The notes: generated by a model not told the origin, from the sequence alone. A stretch of DNA of 64,000 bases from Xenorhabdus cabanillasii (GCF_003386665.1 NZ_QTUB01000001.1:1178001-1242000); one strand, 5' to 3'; positions 1-9,175 are shown, counted from the first letter of the stretch. Made by a program: numbers and translations.

Positions 1-713
1 TTGTCGTTGCGGGTTCAGCCGTAGGTTTGAAAGCACAGCAACAAGAACAAAAACTGTTGGATAAACAGCGTAATATTCTGGATGTTGCTGGTTTGCTGAA
101 ACCAGACATGACAACAGCAGAAATCAAAGCCACTTATAACAGCCGTATTCAGCCAAGATTGCTTGATTTGAAAACAGCAACATTCGAAAAAAGTGATGGC
201 AATTTTGATCTGAATAATGCCCTGCGCAGTAATGAAACCAGCATAGCTTTATCTCCAGAACAGGATCTGGCGAAAATCCGTCGTCGTGCTGATATGGCAG
301 AAATCTATCTGGTTAAAGATGAACATGGCAAAACTACTGAGTTGGTATTACCGATATATGGCTCAGGCCTGTGGTCAATGATGTATGCCTTTATTTCCAT
401 TGATGTGGATGGCGTAACATCTCGCGGTATTACGTACTACTCTCACGGCGAAACACCGGGATTGGGTGGTGAAGTTGATAACCCGCAATGGCGTAAGCAA
501 TGGGTTGGCAAAAAACTTTATAACCCGGAAGGTGCTCCGGCGCTCAAAATCGTTCGTGGTGGCGCGGGTAATAATCCTTATGGTGTGGATGGTTTGTCTG
601 GCGCGACTCTGACTTCCAATGGTGTTCAGCATATGTTTGATTTCTGGTTGGGTGATAATGGCTTTGGCCCGTTCCTGAAAAAAGTACGCGAGGGAGCCTT
701 GAAAGATGGCTGA
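1..713 (+). CDS. nqrC: Na+-translocating NADH:quinone reductase subunit C (5' end missing)
   Basis: NqrC is a membrane-anchored flavoprotein of the Na+-NQR complex, which oxidises NADH, reduces ubiquinone and pumps Na+ across the inner membrane. The open frame runs into the left window edge: codons from position 3 ([10 protein letters not shown]) continue the expected N-terminal membrane segment, so the gene starts upstream and the first possible internal start (TTG at 27) is not real. The C-terminal part holds the covalent-FMN motif [10 protein letters not shown] near 589-618; in this family FMN is attached by a phosphoester bond to the last Thr of the motif. The stop overlaps the start of nqrD by 8 bases, a sign of translational coupling. 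nqrA and nqrB should lie just upstream, outside the window. Confidence 0.97.
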   Translation, partial: VVAGSAVGLKAQQQEQKLLDKQRNILDVAGLLKPDMTTAEIKATYNSRIQPRLLDLKTATFEKSDGNFDLNNALRSNETSIALSPEQDLAKIRRRADMAEIYLVKDEHGKTTELVLPIYGSGLWSMMYAFISIDVDGVTSRGITYYSHGETPGLGGEVDNPQWRKQWVGKKLYNPEGAPALKIVRGGAGNNPYGVDGLSGATLTSNGVQHMFDFWLGDNGFGPFLKKVREGALKDG

Positions 714-1335
714 TAGTAAAGAGATAAAACGCGTCCTTCTTGGGCCGCTGTTTGATAATAACCCAATTGCATTACAGGTTTTGGGTGTGTGTTCAGCATT
801 GGCTGTAACAACCAAACTGGAAACTGCATTGGTGATGACGCTTGCTGTGACACTGGTAACAGCATTTTCTAACTTTTTCATTTCGTTGATTCGTAATTAC
901 ATTCCGGGCAGTGTGCGGATCATTGTACAGATGGCGATTATTGCCTCGTTGGTTATTGTGGTAGATCAGATTTTGCGGGCATATGCCTATGAAATCTCGA
1001 AACAGTTATCTGTGTTTGTCGGCCTTATCATCACTAACTGTATCGTAATGGGACGTGCAGAAGCCTATGCCATGAAATCTCCTCCAGTAGAGAGTTTCAT
1101 GGATGGTATCGGTAATGGTTTAGGCTATGGTGTCATCCTGTTACTGGTGGGCTTTTTGCGTGAGCTGATTGGCTCAGGAAAACTGTTGGGTATTACTGTG
1201 ATGGAATCCATCAAAAATGGGGGTTGGTATCAGCCTAACGGTCTGTTCCTGCTGGCACCAAGTGCATTCTTCATCATTGGTATGCTGATTTGGGGTCTGC
1301 GGACTCTTAAACCTGAGCAGGTTGATAAGGAGTAA
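706..1335 (+). CDS. nqrD: Na+-NQR subunit D, integral membrane protein
   Basis: NqrD is one of the hydrophobic subunits of the Na+ pump and belongs to the NqrD/NqrE/RnfA/RnfE family. The 209-residue product is almost entirely hydrophobic with about six predicted membrane segments and matches family length. It contains the conserved stretch [16 protein letters not shown] around residues 105-120; the NqrD/NqrE pair supplies the Cys residues that hold an intramembrane iron centre. The start overlaps the nqrC stop, and nqrE follows after 8 bases, so it is a mid-operon gene. Identification rests on sequence resemblance and on the invariant nqrC-D-E-F order. Confidence 0.97.
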   Translation: MADSKEIKRVLLGPLFDNNPIALQVLGVCSALAVTTKLETALVMTLAVTLVTAFSNFFISLIRNYIPGSVRIIVQMAIIASLVIVVDQILRAYAYEISKQLSVFVGLIITNCIVMGRAEAYAMKSPPVESFMDGIGNGLGYGVILLLVGFLRELIGSGKLLGITVMESIKNGGWYQPNGLFLLAPSAFFIIGMLIWGLRTLKPEQVDKE

Positions 1336-1343
1336 CAGACAAC

Positions 1344-1940
1344 ATGGAACATTATATCAGTTTATTTGTCCGTGCCGTCTTTATCGAGAATATGGCGTTA
1401 TCCTTCTTTCTCGGTATGTGTACTTTTCTGGCGGTGTCTAAAAACGTCAAAACTGCTTTTGGTCTGGGCGTTGCTGTAACGGTTGTTTTGGGAATTTCTG
1501 TTCCTGCCAATAACCTTGTTTACAATCTGGTACTCCGTGATGGAGCCCTGATTGATGGGGTTGATCTGAGTTTCCTGAACTTCATTACCTTTATTGGTGT
1601 GATCGCTGCACTGGTGCAGATTCTGGAAATGATCCTTGATCGTTACGTTCCTGCACTTTACAACGCGCTGGGGATTTTCCTGCCGTTGATTACGGTGAAC
1701 TGTGCGATTTTCGGTGGTGTTTCTTTCATGGCACAGCGTGACTATAACTTTGGCGAATCCATCGTATATGGATTCGGTTCAGGTATGGGCTGGATGCTGG
1801 CAATTGTTCTGATGGCTGCTATTCGTGAAAAAATGAAATATGCGGATGTTCCGGCAGGTTTGAAAGGACTGGGGATCACCTTTATTACCACCGGATTGAT
1901 GGCATTGGGCTTTATGTCCTTCTCCGGCGTGCAGCTCTAA
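1344..1940 (+). CDS. nqrE: Na+-NQR subunit E, integral membrane protein
   Basis: NqrE is the second paralogous membrane subunit pairing with NqrD in the Na+-NQR complex. The 198-residue protein starts [20 protein letters not shown], has about six hydrophobic helices, and carries the conserved [14 protein letters not shown] segment (near residues 112-125) that corresponds to the Cys-containing motif of NqrD. An AAGGAG ribosome binding site sits inside the end of nqrD (about 1327-1332). nqrF follows 15 bases after the stop. Length and sequence are typical for gamma-proteobacteria, and nothing looks unusual. Confidence 0.97.
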   Translation: MEHYISLFVRAVFIENMALSFFLGMCTFLAVSKNVKTAFGLGVAVTVVLGISVPANNLVYNLVLRDGALIDGVDLSFLNFITFIGVIAALVQILEMILDRYVPALYNALGIFLPLITVNCAIFGGVSFMAQRDYNFGESIVYGFGSGMGWMLAIVLMAAIREKMKYADVPAGLKGLGITFITTGLMALGFMSFSGVQL

Positions 1941-1955
1941 AGGAGAGAATAATTC

Positions 1956-3182
1956 ATGGATATAATCATTCTAGGCGTAGTAATGTTTACCCTGATTGTG
2001 TTGGCGCTGACGGCAATGATTTTGTTCGCAAAATCGAAGTTAGTGAACACCGGGGATATTAAAGTTGAAGTCAACGGCGATGAGGAGAAAAGTTTTACAG
2101 CTCCCGCTGGTGACAAGTTGTTGGGTATGCTTGCCAATCAGGGCATTTTCGTTTCTTCAGCTTGTGGCGGCGGTGGCTCTTGTGGTCAGTGCCGTGTGAA
2201 GATCAGAGAAGGCGGTGGTGACATCCTGCCTACAGAGCTGTCTCACATTAACAAGCGTGAAGCGAAAGAAGGCTGCCGTCTGGCATGCCAGGTTAATGTT
2301 AAGCAAGATCTGAAAATTGAACTGCCGGAAGAGATCTTCGGTGTTAAGAAATGGGAATGTGAAGTTATCTCTAACGATAACAAAGCGACTTTCATTAAGG
2401 AATTAAAACTGAAAATACCTGATGGGGAAGTTGTACCATTCCGTGCAGGTGGTTACATTCAGATTGAATGTCCTCCACATATTGCCCGTTATGCTGATTT
2501 TGATGTACCGCAGGAATATCGTGAAGATTGGGATAAATTTAATTTGTTCCGCTATGTTTCTGAAGTCAATGAGCCGACAGTTCGTGCATACTCAATGGCA
2601 AACTATCCGGAAGAGCATGGCATCATTATGCTGAACGTACGTATTGCCACACCTCCGCCAAGAAACCCTGATGTGACACCGGGTATCATGTCTTCTTACA
2701 TCTGGTCATTAAAAGCCGGTGATAAAGTGACAATTTCCGGCCCATTCGGTGAATTCTTCGCGAAGGATACTGATGCTGAAATGGTATTCATCGGTGGTGG
2801 TGCAGGTATGGCACCAATGCGTTCCCACATTTTCGATCAGCTCAATCGTCTGAGTACCAAGCGTAAGATCTCTTTCTGGTATGGTGCCCGCTCCAGGCGT
2901 GAAATGTTCTATACCGAAGATTTCGACCAACTGGCGGCAGAAAATGAAAACTTCACCTGGCATGTTGCGCTGTCTGATGCCTTGCCGGAAGATAACTGGG
3001 ATGGTTATACAGGTTTTATTCACAATGTCCTGTATGAAAATTATCTGAAAGACCACCCGGCACCAGAAGATTGTGAATTCTACATGTGTGGGCCTCCGGT
3101 CATGAACGCTGCGGTCATTAAGATGCTGAAAGACCTTGGTGTAGAAGATGAAAACATCATGCTGGATGATTTCGGCGGCTGA
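1956..3182 (+). CDS. nqrF: Na+-NQR subunit F, NADH dehydrogenase (2Fe-2S, FAD) subunit
   Basis: NqrF is the electron entry point of the pump: it takes hydride from NADH on FAD and passes electrons to a 2Fe-2S cluster. The 408-residue chain has one N-terminal membrane anchor (residues 2-25), a plant-type ferredoxin domain with cluster ligands Cys70, Cys76, Cys79 and Cys111, then a ferredoxin-reductase-type FAD domain with the RAYSMANYP motif, and an NAD domain with [11 protein letters not shown] and the C-terminal [11 protein letters not shown]. Length matches Vibrio and enterobacterial NqrF. It is the last structural nqr gene; a hairpin and then apbE follow. Confidence 0.98.
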   Translation: MDIIILGVVMFTLIVLALTAMILFAKSKLVNTGDIKVEVNGDEEKSFTAPAGDKLLGMLANQGIFVSSACGGGGSCGQCRVKIREGGGDILPTELSHINKREAKEGCRLACQVNVKQDLKIELPEEIFGVKKWECEVISNDNKATFIKELKLKIPDGEVVPFRAGGYIQIECPPHIARYADFDVPQEYREDWDKFNLFRYVSEVNEPTVRAYSMANYPEEHGIIMLNVRIATPPPRNPDVTPGIMSSYIWSLKAGDKVTISGPFGEFFAKDTDAEMVFIGGGAGMAPMRSHIFDQLNRLSTKRKISFWYGARSRREMFYTEDFDQLAAENENFTWHVALSDALPEDNWDGYTGFIHNVLYENYLKDHPAPEDCEFYMCGPPVMNAAVIKMLKDLGVEDENIMLDDFGG

Positions 3183-3240
3183 TGATTTTAATCAGATAAT
3201 GACGGTAACACTTTGATTTAACGACAGGCTTTAACGATAA

Positions 3241-3261
3241 GCGCCCACATTTAGTGGGCGC
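3241..3261 (+). terminator. Hairpin between nqrF and apbE (possible attenuator)
   Basis: A perfect 8-bp stem, gcgcccac / gtgggcgc, with a 5-base loop lies in the 102-base nqrF-apbE gap. No T-run follows, so it is more likely a 3'-end stabiliser or partial terminator than a full intrinsic terminator. Confidence 0.4.
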
Positions 3262-3284
3262 TGACGATTCAGAAAGAGTAAGTT

Positions 3285-4307
3285 ATGTTGAGTAAAAAAA
3301 TTATTAACTGGGGTGTATTGATGCTGATGACCGTGCTGTTATCAGCATGTGGTGGCCCAGAACAACAGAACCTGAGTGGGCAAACGATGGGAACGTATTA
3401 CTCCATCAAGTATATCGCTGATTTGTCAGGACCTTCCCCGGAAAAACTGCAAAAAGAAATTGATCGTTTATTGGAAGAAGTAAACGACCAGATGTCCACT
3501 TACCGGCCAAATTCTGAATTGAGTCGTTTTAATCAAAGTCGTGAAGTGAATAAACCTTTTCCGGTATCCGCAGCTACAGCGAAAGTGGTTAAGGAAGCTA
3601 TCCGTATTAATCAATTGACGGATGGTGCTTTAGATGTGACCGTTGGGCCATTAGTAAATCTGTGGGGATTTGGGCCAGAAGGACGAGTGACTAAAGCGCC
3701 AACAGATGAAGAATTGGCAACACGTCGTGCGTGGATTGGGATCGATAAATTATCTGTTGAAGGTAATAATCTGATTAAATCCATTCCTGAATTATATGTT
3801 GATCTTTCCTCGATTGCTAAAGGCTACGGCGTTGATGTGGTCGCGGAATATCTGGCTTCCCAGAATATCAGGGATTACATGGTTGATATTGGCGGTGAAG
3901 TTCGCACATCAGGTAACAACGGTAAGGGTACTGCGTGGCGAATTGCGATTGAAAAGCCATCCGATAGTGGAATGACGCAAAGTGCTCAGGAAATTATTGA
4001 ACCGGGTGAGATGGCTGTCGCGACATCGGGTGATTACCGCAACTATTTTGAACAGAATGGTGTGCGTTATTCTCACACCATTGATCCCAAAACAGGTAAC
4101 CCAATCAGGCATAATCTGGTTTCGATTACAGTTATTGCACCGACCTGTATGAGTGCAGATGGTTTTTCTACTGGTATAGATGTGTTAGGGCCAGTTAAGG
4201 GAATGGAATTAGCTGAAAAACTGAACATTCCGGTCTTTATGATAGTCAAAACTAAAGAGGGTTTTGAAGAACATTACAGCCCGGCCTTTAAGCAGTATTT
4301 TCAATAA
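3285..4307 (+). CDS. apbE: FAD:protein FMN transferase (ApbE), lipoprotein
   Basis: ApbE uses FAD as donor to attach FMN covalently to Thr residues of NqrB and NqrC (and RnfG/RnfD), so it matures the pump encoded just upstream. The 340-residue product starts with a lipoprotein signal peptide (MLMTVLLSACGG; lipobox LSAC with Cys22), placing it on the periplasmic face. The family motifs GQTMGTYYS near the N-terminus, DGALDVTVGPLVNLWGFG, and the metal-binding C-terminal stretch around SADGFSTG are present. The ATG at 3285 follows an AAGAGTAAG Shine-Dalgarno-like stretch. Position between nqrF and nqrM is typical of proteobacterial nqr clusters. Confidence 0.97.
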   Translation: MLSKKIINWGVLMLMTVLLSACGGPEQQNLSGQTMGTYYSIKYIADLSGPSPEKLQKEIDRLLEEVNDQMSTYRPNSELSRFNQSREVNKPFPVSAATAKVVKEAIRINQLTDGALDVTVGPLVNLWGFGPEGRVTKAPTDEELATRRAWIGIDKLSVEGNNLIKSIPELYVDLSSIAKGYGVDVVAEYLASQNIRDYMVDIGGEVRTSGNNGKGTAWRIAIEKPSDSGMTQSAQEIIEPGEMAVATSGDYRNYFEQNGVRYSHTIDPKTGNPIRHNLVSITVIAPTCMSADGFSTGIDVLGPVKGMELAEKLNIPVFMIVKTKEGFEEHYSPAFKQYFQ

Positions 4308-4347
4308 AATAAATAAGTTACAACAGAAAAAATAAGAGGAAAAGGTT

Positions 4348-4572
4348 ATGGAAGTTTTTATCGCAGCCTTTATCTTTTTCCTGCTGGCTTTTGCGGGGAT
4401 GGCATTGGGCTATATCTTTAAGCGCAAAAGTATTCAGGGAAGCTGTGGAGGTTTAGGGAGCATTGGTGTTGAAAAAGTCTGTGATTGTCCCGAACCTTGT
4501 GATGCGCGTAAAAAACGTATGGCAAGAGAAGCCGCCCGTTATGCGCAACTGGAGAAAAACCGCATTCTTTGA
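4348..4572 (+). CDS. nqrM: Na+-NQR maturation protein NqrM
   Basis: NqrM (formerly DUF539) is needed to assemble active Na+-NQR, apparently by delivering iron for the intramembrane Cys-ligated Fe centre. The 74-residue protein has one N-terminal membrane helix (residues 3-23) and a short cytoplasmic tail with four conserved cysteines in the pattern SCGGLG...EKVCDCPEPC. A strong AAGAGGAAAAGG ribosome site precedes the ATG. It sits 40 bases after apbE, so the window shows the complete distal half of an nqrABCDEF-apbE-nqrM set. Size and Cys pattern are as expected. Confidence 0.95.
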   Translation: MEVFIAAFIFFLLAFAGMALGYIFKRKSIQGSCGGLGSIGVEKVCDCPEPCDARKKRMAREAARYAQLEKNRIL

Positions 4573-4630
4573 TGATGTTCTTCTTGTGAAAAAACAGTCA
4601 CCAGTTAAAAAAATAGCGTCTTAAGGATAG

Positions 4631-4660
4631 CCCGCTGTGAGACAAAACAGCGGGTTTTTA
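4631..4660 (+). terminator. Intrinsic terminator after nqrM
   Basis: The 8-bp perfect stem cccgctgt / acagcggg (4631-4638, 4647-4654) is followed by TTTTTA. It ends the nqr operon just before the convergent sigma-factor gene. Confidence 0.85.
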
Positions 4661-4668
4661 TCTGCTTC

Positions 4669-5184
4669 TTACGGGATATTAAAAGGATGACACTTCCTGT
4701 GAGCAAGTTGTAAGTAGCTTTTTACCGAGCTGGTTGAAACATCCAGATCTGCTGCCACATCTTTATAGCGCATTCCTTGTAGCCGTGTTAGCAGGAATGC
4801 CTGTCTGACTTTTTCCGGCAGTTCATTAAGAGTTTTGTTTATCTTTTCTAATTGTTCTAACAACAAAAGCCGGTATTCTGATGGGGATGACGTGTTTTTC
4901 GGTACTGTACTGACATACTCCAGATAATTATCTTCAAGTTTTTTCCGGCGGTAGTAATTAGCGATAGTCCTGCGGGCAATTGTCATCAAAAAAGCTCTGG
5001 GATGACGAACATCAGCAAGATCTGAAGATTGGATCAATTTGATGAAAATATCATGGGTGAGATCTTCTGCATGGTGTGAATAAACACAATTTTGTTTGAT
5101 CCAGTTACATAACCATTTGTGGTGTTCGCAGTAGAGTTGCAGGGCTATTTCATTGTGCCCGAATGTGCTTTTTTGCACAGCCAT
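4669..5184 (-). CDS. ECF (FecI-type) sigma factor, orphan
   Basis: This is an extracytoplasmic-function sigma-70 family protein that would direct RNA polymerase to a small iron-related regulon. The 171 residues show region 2 (HHAEDLTHDIFIKLI ... RHPRAFLMTIARRTIANYYRR, roughly 38-80) and region 4 with its helix-turn-helix (LPEKVRQAFLLTRLQG ... YKDVAADLDVSTSSVKSYL, roughly 118-160). It lies downstream of, and on the same strand as, a TonB-dependent receptor, with a strong Fur box 26-44 bases before its ATG, so its expression should rise on iron starvation. FecI-type factors usually sit next to a FecR anti-sigma gene. None is present here, and the receptor lacks the N-terminal signalling domain that talks to FecR. 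The factor may therefore act constitutively once made, as PvdS-like factors are tuned by their own partners elsewhere. Targets are unknown. Confidence 0.88.
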   Translation of the reverse strand: MAVQKSTFGHNEIALQLYCEHHKWLCNWIKQNCVYSHHAEDLTHDIFIKLIQSSDLADVRHPRAFLMTIARRTIANYYRRKKLEDNYLEYVSTVPKNTSSPSEYRLLLLEQLEKINKTLNELPEKVRQAFLLTRLQGMRYKDVAADLDVSTSSVKSYLQLAHRKCHPFNIP

Positions 5185-5209
5185 GTAGTATTGCCTGATG
5201 AGTTAGATT

Positions 5210-5228
5210 GAAAATGATAATGATTATT
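5210..5228 (-). promoter_or_regulatory. Fur box upstream of the ECF sigma gene
   Basis: The 19-mer GAAAATGATAATGATTATT matches the classical Fur consensus (GATAATGATAATCATTATC) at 16 of 19 positions and lies directly upstream of the minus-strand sigma-factor start at 5184. It implies direct Fur-iron repression. Confidence 0.8.
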
Positions 5229-5263
5229 ATTTTTATTTAATGAAAGTCAACGGGACTTGTAGT

Positions 5264-5294
5264 GATAATCCTCTTAATTTTTAAGGGGATTATC
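5264..5294 (-). terminator. Hairpin downstream of the TonB-dependent receptor gene
   Basis: A 12-bp stem (gataatcctctt / aaggggattatc, one G-T pair) with a 7-base loop lies 22 bases past the receptor stop. There is no clear U-run on the minus strand, so termination may be partial and allow read-through into the sigma gene. Confidence 0.45.
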
Positions 5295-5315
5295 AGTTGA
5301 ATGGTTAAGTGTCAG

Positions 5316-7631
5316 TCAGAATTGCTGTGAAATACTGAGTTTGTAATTGCGACCAATACCAGAAACGTCTTCTCCTAAGTATGGATAGTAATCACGGTTG
5401 AACAGGTTATCTACAGTGATCCGGGCTTCAAAGCCTTTCATAAGAGGCGGGCGCCAGCTTGCAAACAGTCCGTGCAGGGCATAGCCTTTGCTTTTTGGCA
5501 GTGACCAATGCCATACTTTTGGATCGCCATCGACAGGTGAACGGTCTTGCTTACGGACAAAATCACCTTTCCAGCCCATCACCATCTGCCACTGTGGAAT
5601 TTTGAACCCCAGCATAGCATGTGCAGATCTTGGCGGAATTTCAGCAATCCAGGTTTTATGTCCTATCCACGGATCGCGCATGGATGCATCACGCTGGCCA
5701 CGTATAGTGGAGAAAGAGAATTTTCCAAACAGATTGTTGCTGTCATAGAAGGTCTCTATTTCCAGGCCTTCTATAGTATAACTTGGTAGATTGCGATAAT
5801 TTGCTAATGGTTTTTCACATGAGTCACTCGAACCACTTTTTATGTGTGCTGTGCAATAAATCCCACGTCTTTTGAAGATTTCATCTTTACCACGATTACG
5901 GAATAAGGTCGTACGGATTTGTAGGCTGTCATTTTCAAACATCAGATTATCGTAATCGAGAATGGCACCAAGTCGTATCCCTGTCATTCTTTCAACCTTA
6001 AGATTACGGCTGGAGCCAGGAAGACTGGTTATTGCTGACTGAACTTCATACTGTTCATCTACCAGTGGGGCTCTCCATGTGCGGCTGATATCTCCAAATA
6101 ATGAAAGATTTTTACTGGCTTTCCACATTATGCCCAAATGAGGTGTCCAGCCAGTATAAGTCACACTGTTATAGTCATGATTGACTTCAGGTGATTTGTT
6201 GTTAAAGCGAGGTGCCTTATTTTCTTCCCCACTATTTTTAACATGATCATAGCGAACTCCTGGTGTAACTGTGATGTTCCCAAGTTTCAAGGAATCCTGC
6301 ATATATACGCTGTAAGTGTATTGATCACCAGCTGGCATATAGTAAGGTTGGTAATAGCCGTAATTATACTCAGCTTTATTTTTATTACCCTTATCGAACA
6401 TTAACACGTTGCGTTGATTCTTATGCCAACGGGCTCCCGCTATTAATTCATGTTCGATTATACCTGTTGAGAACACGCTATTATTATTGGCGTCAACCAA
6501 ATTGTCTGTGTAATCAGCCCAGCTTTTATTACCCATTAACCCACTGAAAGAGGATGAGGATGAAGCATTCTCAGGGCGACTATCGTTTTGCTTGGTTTTG
6601 GAATAAGCATAGGTGAGTGTTAAATTTATCCATGGATTGTCTTCCGGTGCGATATTCCATTTGGCGGAATAGTTTTGATCGATTTGATCACGGAAGACCA
6701 GTTTTCTTTTCCAGGCACCATCCCAGCCATATTGTTTGACTTCAGCATCAGATGGAACTTTCATTTTATCCCGTTTAGCTGCCCAGGGTTGCCAGCCATC
6801 CGATTCAGAGCGCATAGCGGACAAGCTCACCGTATGTGTATCACTGGGATAAAAGTTGGTTTTCAATAAATAAGATGTTTGGTTGTTTTGTGAAAATTCA
6901 AAACGTGTACCATCAGGACGCTTGATATTATGACCATCGCGTTTGCTGACATATAGCAATCCATCAGCATAGCCGTTGGGATCTCTGCCGTATAATGCAA
7001 TGCTGTTGATCCATTGTCTGTCATTGGTGTGGTAACTTTGTTTAATAAAGCCACCCCAATCCTCATCAGGGCGTAGTAAATCACTGGCATCTTTTGTCAC
7101 AACTTTGACAGAGCCACCAAATCCACCGTTGCCATTCAATAAGTTGTGTGGCCCTTTATCCACATCAATACGTTTGATTAATTCAGGTTCAATAAAAATA
7201 GAACCCTGACGATATTTTTCGAATCCTTTTGGCGCATCATCCAGTGTGATTTTGACATCTTCTGATTCTCCCATTCCCCAGATATTTAATGTTTGTCCAC
7301 CGGGGCGCGGTGAACCTGACATTGAAACGCCGGGAAGCTGCTCAAGCAATTGAGCAATATTATCCGCCTGAGTCCGATCGATATCTTCCTTTTTGAGTGC
7401 AGAACTACCCGCACTGGTACTATTACGTGTACTTCCTGTAACCGAAAGAGTCGATAGTTGTATTACCTTATTTTTCTTTTCTGATTTCCGTTCTGAGGGG
7501 TTTTCAGTTGCTAAAACCTGGCTGGAAAAGATAGCACCCAACATCAGCGTACCTGAGAATGTACCGCTTAAAATTTTTCGGATAAGGATCGCAATTGGGC
7601 GTTTTTCTAAATATTGACTATTATTTGCCAT
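5316..7631 (-). CDS. TonB-dependent outer-membrane receptor, haem/haemoglobin type
   Basis: This is a gated outer-membrane beta-barrel that imports an iron source using TonB energy. After a signal peptide (cleavage near SSQVLA-TE), the chain has a short linker with a probable TonB box (VIQLSTLSV), a plug domain (IDRTQADNIAQLLEQLPGV ... VEVDKGPHNLL-like GPHNLLNGNGGFGG), and a long barrel ending in the aromatic C-terminus SISQQF. The plug segment SGSPRPGGQTLNIWGM and the EKYRQGSIFIEPELIKRIDVDKG stretch resemble the haemoglobin/transferrin/lactoferrin receptor family; TWRAP may correspond to the FRAP box of haem receptors. There is no N-terminal STN signalling domain. I chose the ATG at 7631 because GGGAA lies 5-8 bases before it; an in-frame ATG at 7667 has no good ribosome site. 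A Fur box lies upstream. Actual ligand not determined. Confidence 0.88.
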   Translation of the reverse strand: MANNSQYLEKRPIAILIRKILSGTFSGTLMLGAIFSSQVLATENPSERKSEKKNKVIQLSTLSVTGSTRNSTSAGSSALKKEDIDRTQADNIAQLLEQLPGVSMSGSPRPGGQTLNIWGMGESEDVKITLDDAPKGFEKYRQGSIFIEPELIKRIDVDKGPHNLLNGNGGFGGSVKVVTKDASDLLRPDEDWGGFIKQSYHTNDRQWINSIALYGRDPNGYADGLLYVSKRDGHNIKRPDGTRFEFSQNNQTSYLLKTNFYPSDTHTVSLSAMRSESDGWQPWAAKRDKMKVPSDAEVKQYGWDGAWKRKLVFRDQIDQNYSAKWNIAPEDNPWINLTLTYAYSKTKQNDSRPENASSSSSFSGLMGNKSWADYTDNLVDANNNSVFSTGIIEHELIAGARWHKNQRNVLMFDKGNKNKAEYNYGYYQPYYMPAGDQYTYSVYMQDSLKLGNITVTPGVRYDHVKNSGEENKAPRFNNKSPEVNHDYNSVTYTGWTPHLGIMWKASKNLSLFGDISRTWRAPLVDEQYEVQSAITSLPGSSRNLKVERMTGIRLGAILDYDNLMFENDSLQIRTTLFRNRGKDEIFKRRGIYCTAHIKSGSSDSCEKPLANYRNLPSYTIEGLEIETFYDSNNLFGKFSFSTIRGQRDASMRDPWIGHKTWIAEIPPRSAHAMLGFKIPQWQMVMGWKGDFVRKQDRSPVDGDPKVWHWSLPKSKGYALHGLFASWRPPLMKGFEARITVDNLFNRDYYPYLGEDVSGIGRNYKLSISQQF

Positions 7632-7703
7632 AAATTTCCCGAAATGTGTCTGTATTAAATATTGCATTGCTATAAGTCACCCAGGAAATCAAATCGGGCA
7701 AAT

Positions 7704-7722
7704 AAAAATGAGAATTATTTTT
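7704..7722 (-). promoter_or_regulatory. Fur box upstream of the TonB-dependent receptor
   Basis: The 19-mer aaaaatgagaattattttt matches the Fur consensus at 13 of 19 positions and lies about 75 bases before the chosen receptor start. It supports iron-regulated expression. Confidence 0.6.
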
Positions 7723-7743
7723 ATTTGTATGGTTTTTGTCGAT

Positions 7744-7771
7744 ATGATTTTATTGGCATGATTTTATTGGC
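7744..7771. repeat. 14-bp tandem duplication (x2)
   Basis: The sequence atgattttattggc occurs twice head-to-tail with no gap, in the non-coding space between the divergent receptor and lipoprotein genes. No third copy is present. Confidence 0.9.
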
Positions 7772-7864
7772 ATAGTTTGCTGCAAAGTGCTTATGGGATG
7801 TTGTGGCATAACAACCAGGACACTCATTCGCAAGGTCATTTCCGTAATTTCAAGGGGTTAGTCA

Positions 7865-8386
7865 ATGAAGAAGATTCTTAGTACGCTGTTCTTGGTAGGA
7901 ATTGTGGCATTTATTGCAGGCTGTGATGACGCTTCCAAAAAAGCGGAGGATTCAACCCATCAAACTGAAGATAATACATCTCAAATGAAAACGGATACTG
8001 AGCAGAAAAACTCAGAAGTGACGGATAATGAAAAAGAAAAATCACAGGACATGAAAGACAATGCTACGGGTGGAAAGCGTGAGTCGGTAGATAAATCCAA
8101 GGAAAAACAGGGTAATATAAACCATTCTACTCATGATGCGGTAAGTCAAACGCCGTCTTCCAAGACGGCTGATATAAAGGGCAATGTGACAAAATCCCTA
8201 AATGATGCAGCGGATAAGATGACAGCCAAAGCGGGGGAGATACAACAACAGGCCACGGATAAAATTAATCAGTTTGCAGATGAAGTAAAGTCGAAGTCGA
8301 AAGAAATAAAATCTGATACCGATAAAAAAACGGATGATTTAATCAACAGCCTTAAAGGTGATAATAGTAAAAAAGAGGAAGGTTAA
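7865..8386 (+). CDS. Small lysine-rich lipoprotein of unknown function
   Basis: I do not recognise this 173-residue protein. It starts with a clear lipoprotein signal peptide (MKKILSTLFLVGIVAFIAGC, lipobox IAGC, Cys20). The mature part is strikingly biased: Lys, Asp, Glu, Ser, Thr and Asn dominate and almost no aromatic residues occur. The C-terminal third (NDAADKMTAKAGEIQQQATD ... EVKSKSKEIKS) has heptad-like spacing that suggests an amphipathic or coiled-coil helix, resembling in composition LEA-like or apolipophorin-like stress lipoproteins. The Asp residues after Cys (CDD) would favour retention at the inner membrane by the Lol +2 rule. A short ribosome site (AAGGGG) precedes the ATG. Neighbours give no functional clue. 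Confidence 0.75.
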   Translation: MKKILSTLFLVGIVAFIAGCDDASKKAEDSTHQTEDNTSQMKTDTEQKNSEVTDNEKEKSQDMKDNATGGKRESVDKSKEKQGNINHSTHDAVSQTPSSKTADIKGNVTKSLNDAADKMTAKAGEIQQQATDKINQFADEVKSKSKEIKSDTDKKTDDLINSLKGDNSKKEEG

Positions 8387-8583
8387 TTTATCAATTTGAT
8401 ATCTTATCTGTGTATGATGGTTTTAGTATTAGAAGGGTGATCTGAAAATGATTGCCCTTATTTTTTTACATATAATTTTTTTCATAATTCGTAAGAATAG
8501 CTTTCTATTCCTCTGGCTTGACTTACTTATCTATTTAAAAGTAGGTTAGGGTTTACTTTGCAAATCACACTCAGGACATAATA

Positions 8584-9021
8584 ATGCAGATAAAATACAG
8601 TATAGGAAGACAGAATCCCGAGTTAATTCAGCAGGCATTTGACATTCGCAGACAGGTATTTACGGATGAACAGGGGTTTGCGGCTGATATTGATATCGAT
8701 GGGTATGATGATATTGCCCTGCATGTAGTGACATATGACGATGAAAAGCCAATCGCAGTCTTAAGGGCAATCACCAGTGACAATAATATGCTTAAAGTCG
8801 GTCGTGTTGCGGTATTAAAGAAATATCGCGGTCGGGGAATTGGTCATAAAGTTATGGAATTTATTGAAGATTATGGTCGCAAAAATAATATTGCGGCCAT
8901 CGGATTATCTTCTCAATATCATGCGAAACCGTTTTATGAAAGCCTCGGTTATCAAGCCCGTGGAGAGATTTATTTGGAAGATGGAGCAGAACATATTTTT
9001 ATGATTTTGGATTTAGCGTAA
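8584..9021 (+). CDS. GNAT-family N-acetyltransferase
   Basis: The 145-residue product has the GNAT fold pattern: an N-terminal strand-helix region with FDIRRQVFTDEQG, the central strand LKVGRVAVLKKYRGRGIGHK with the acetyl-CoA pyrophosphate-binding R-G-R-G-I-G motif (near residues 82-87), and the C-terminal IGLSSQYHAKPFYESLGYQ strand-helix that closes the cofactor site. It most resembles the YjcF/ElaA-like subgroup of small acetyltransferases. The acceptor substrate cannot be told from sequence. It stands alone, with a 197-base non-coding stretch before it and the convergent betA after it. Confidence 0.88.
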   Translation: MQIKYSIGRQNPELIQQAFDIRRQVFTDEQGFAADIDIDGYDDIALHVVTYDDEKPIAVLRAITSDNNMLKVGRVAVLKKYRGRGIGHKVMEFIEDYGRKNNIAAIGLSSQYHAKPFYESLGYQARGEIYLEDGAEHIFMILDLA

Positions 9022-9175
9022 TCAAACACGAAAAAAACGAAAGTGAACTGCTCTTAAACCAGGCAGTAATTATTACTATTTGAAATATCAATACGGGAAA
9101 AGTGACTATGCAAATTTTAGCAATATATTCCAATTTTCCCGTACTGATGATTTATTCCGTTTTTATTAATCTGAG

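Noticed and set aside
9092..9143. Inverted repeat tacgggaaaa / ttttcccgta between the acetyltransferase gene and betA
   Set aside because: The arms are 10 bp but separated by 32 bases, with no T-run; too loose to call a terminator or operator.
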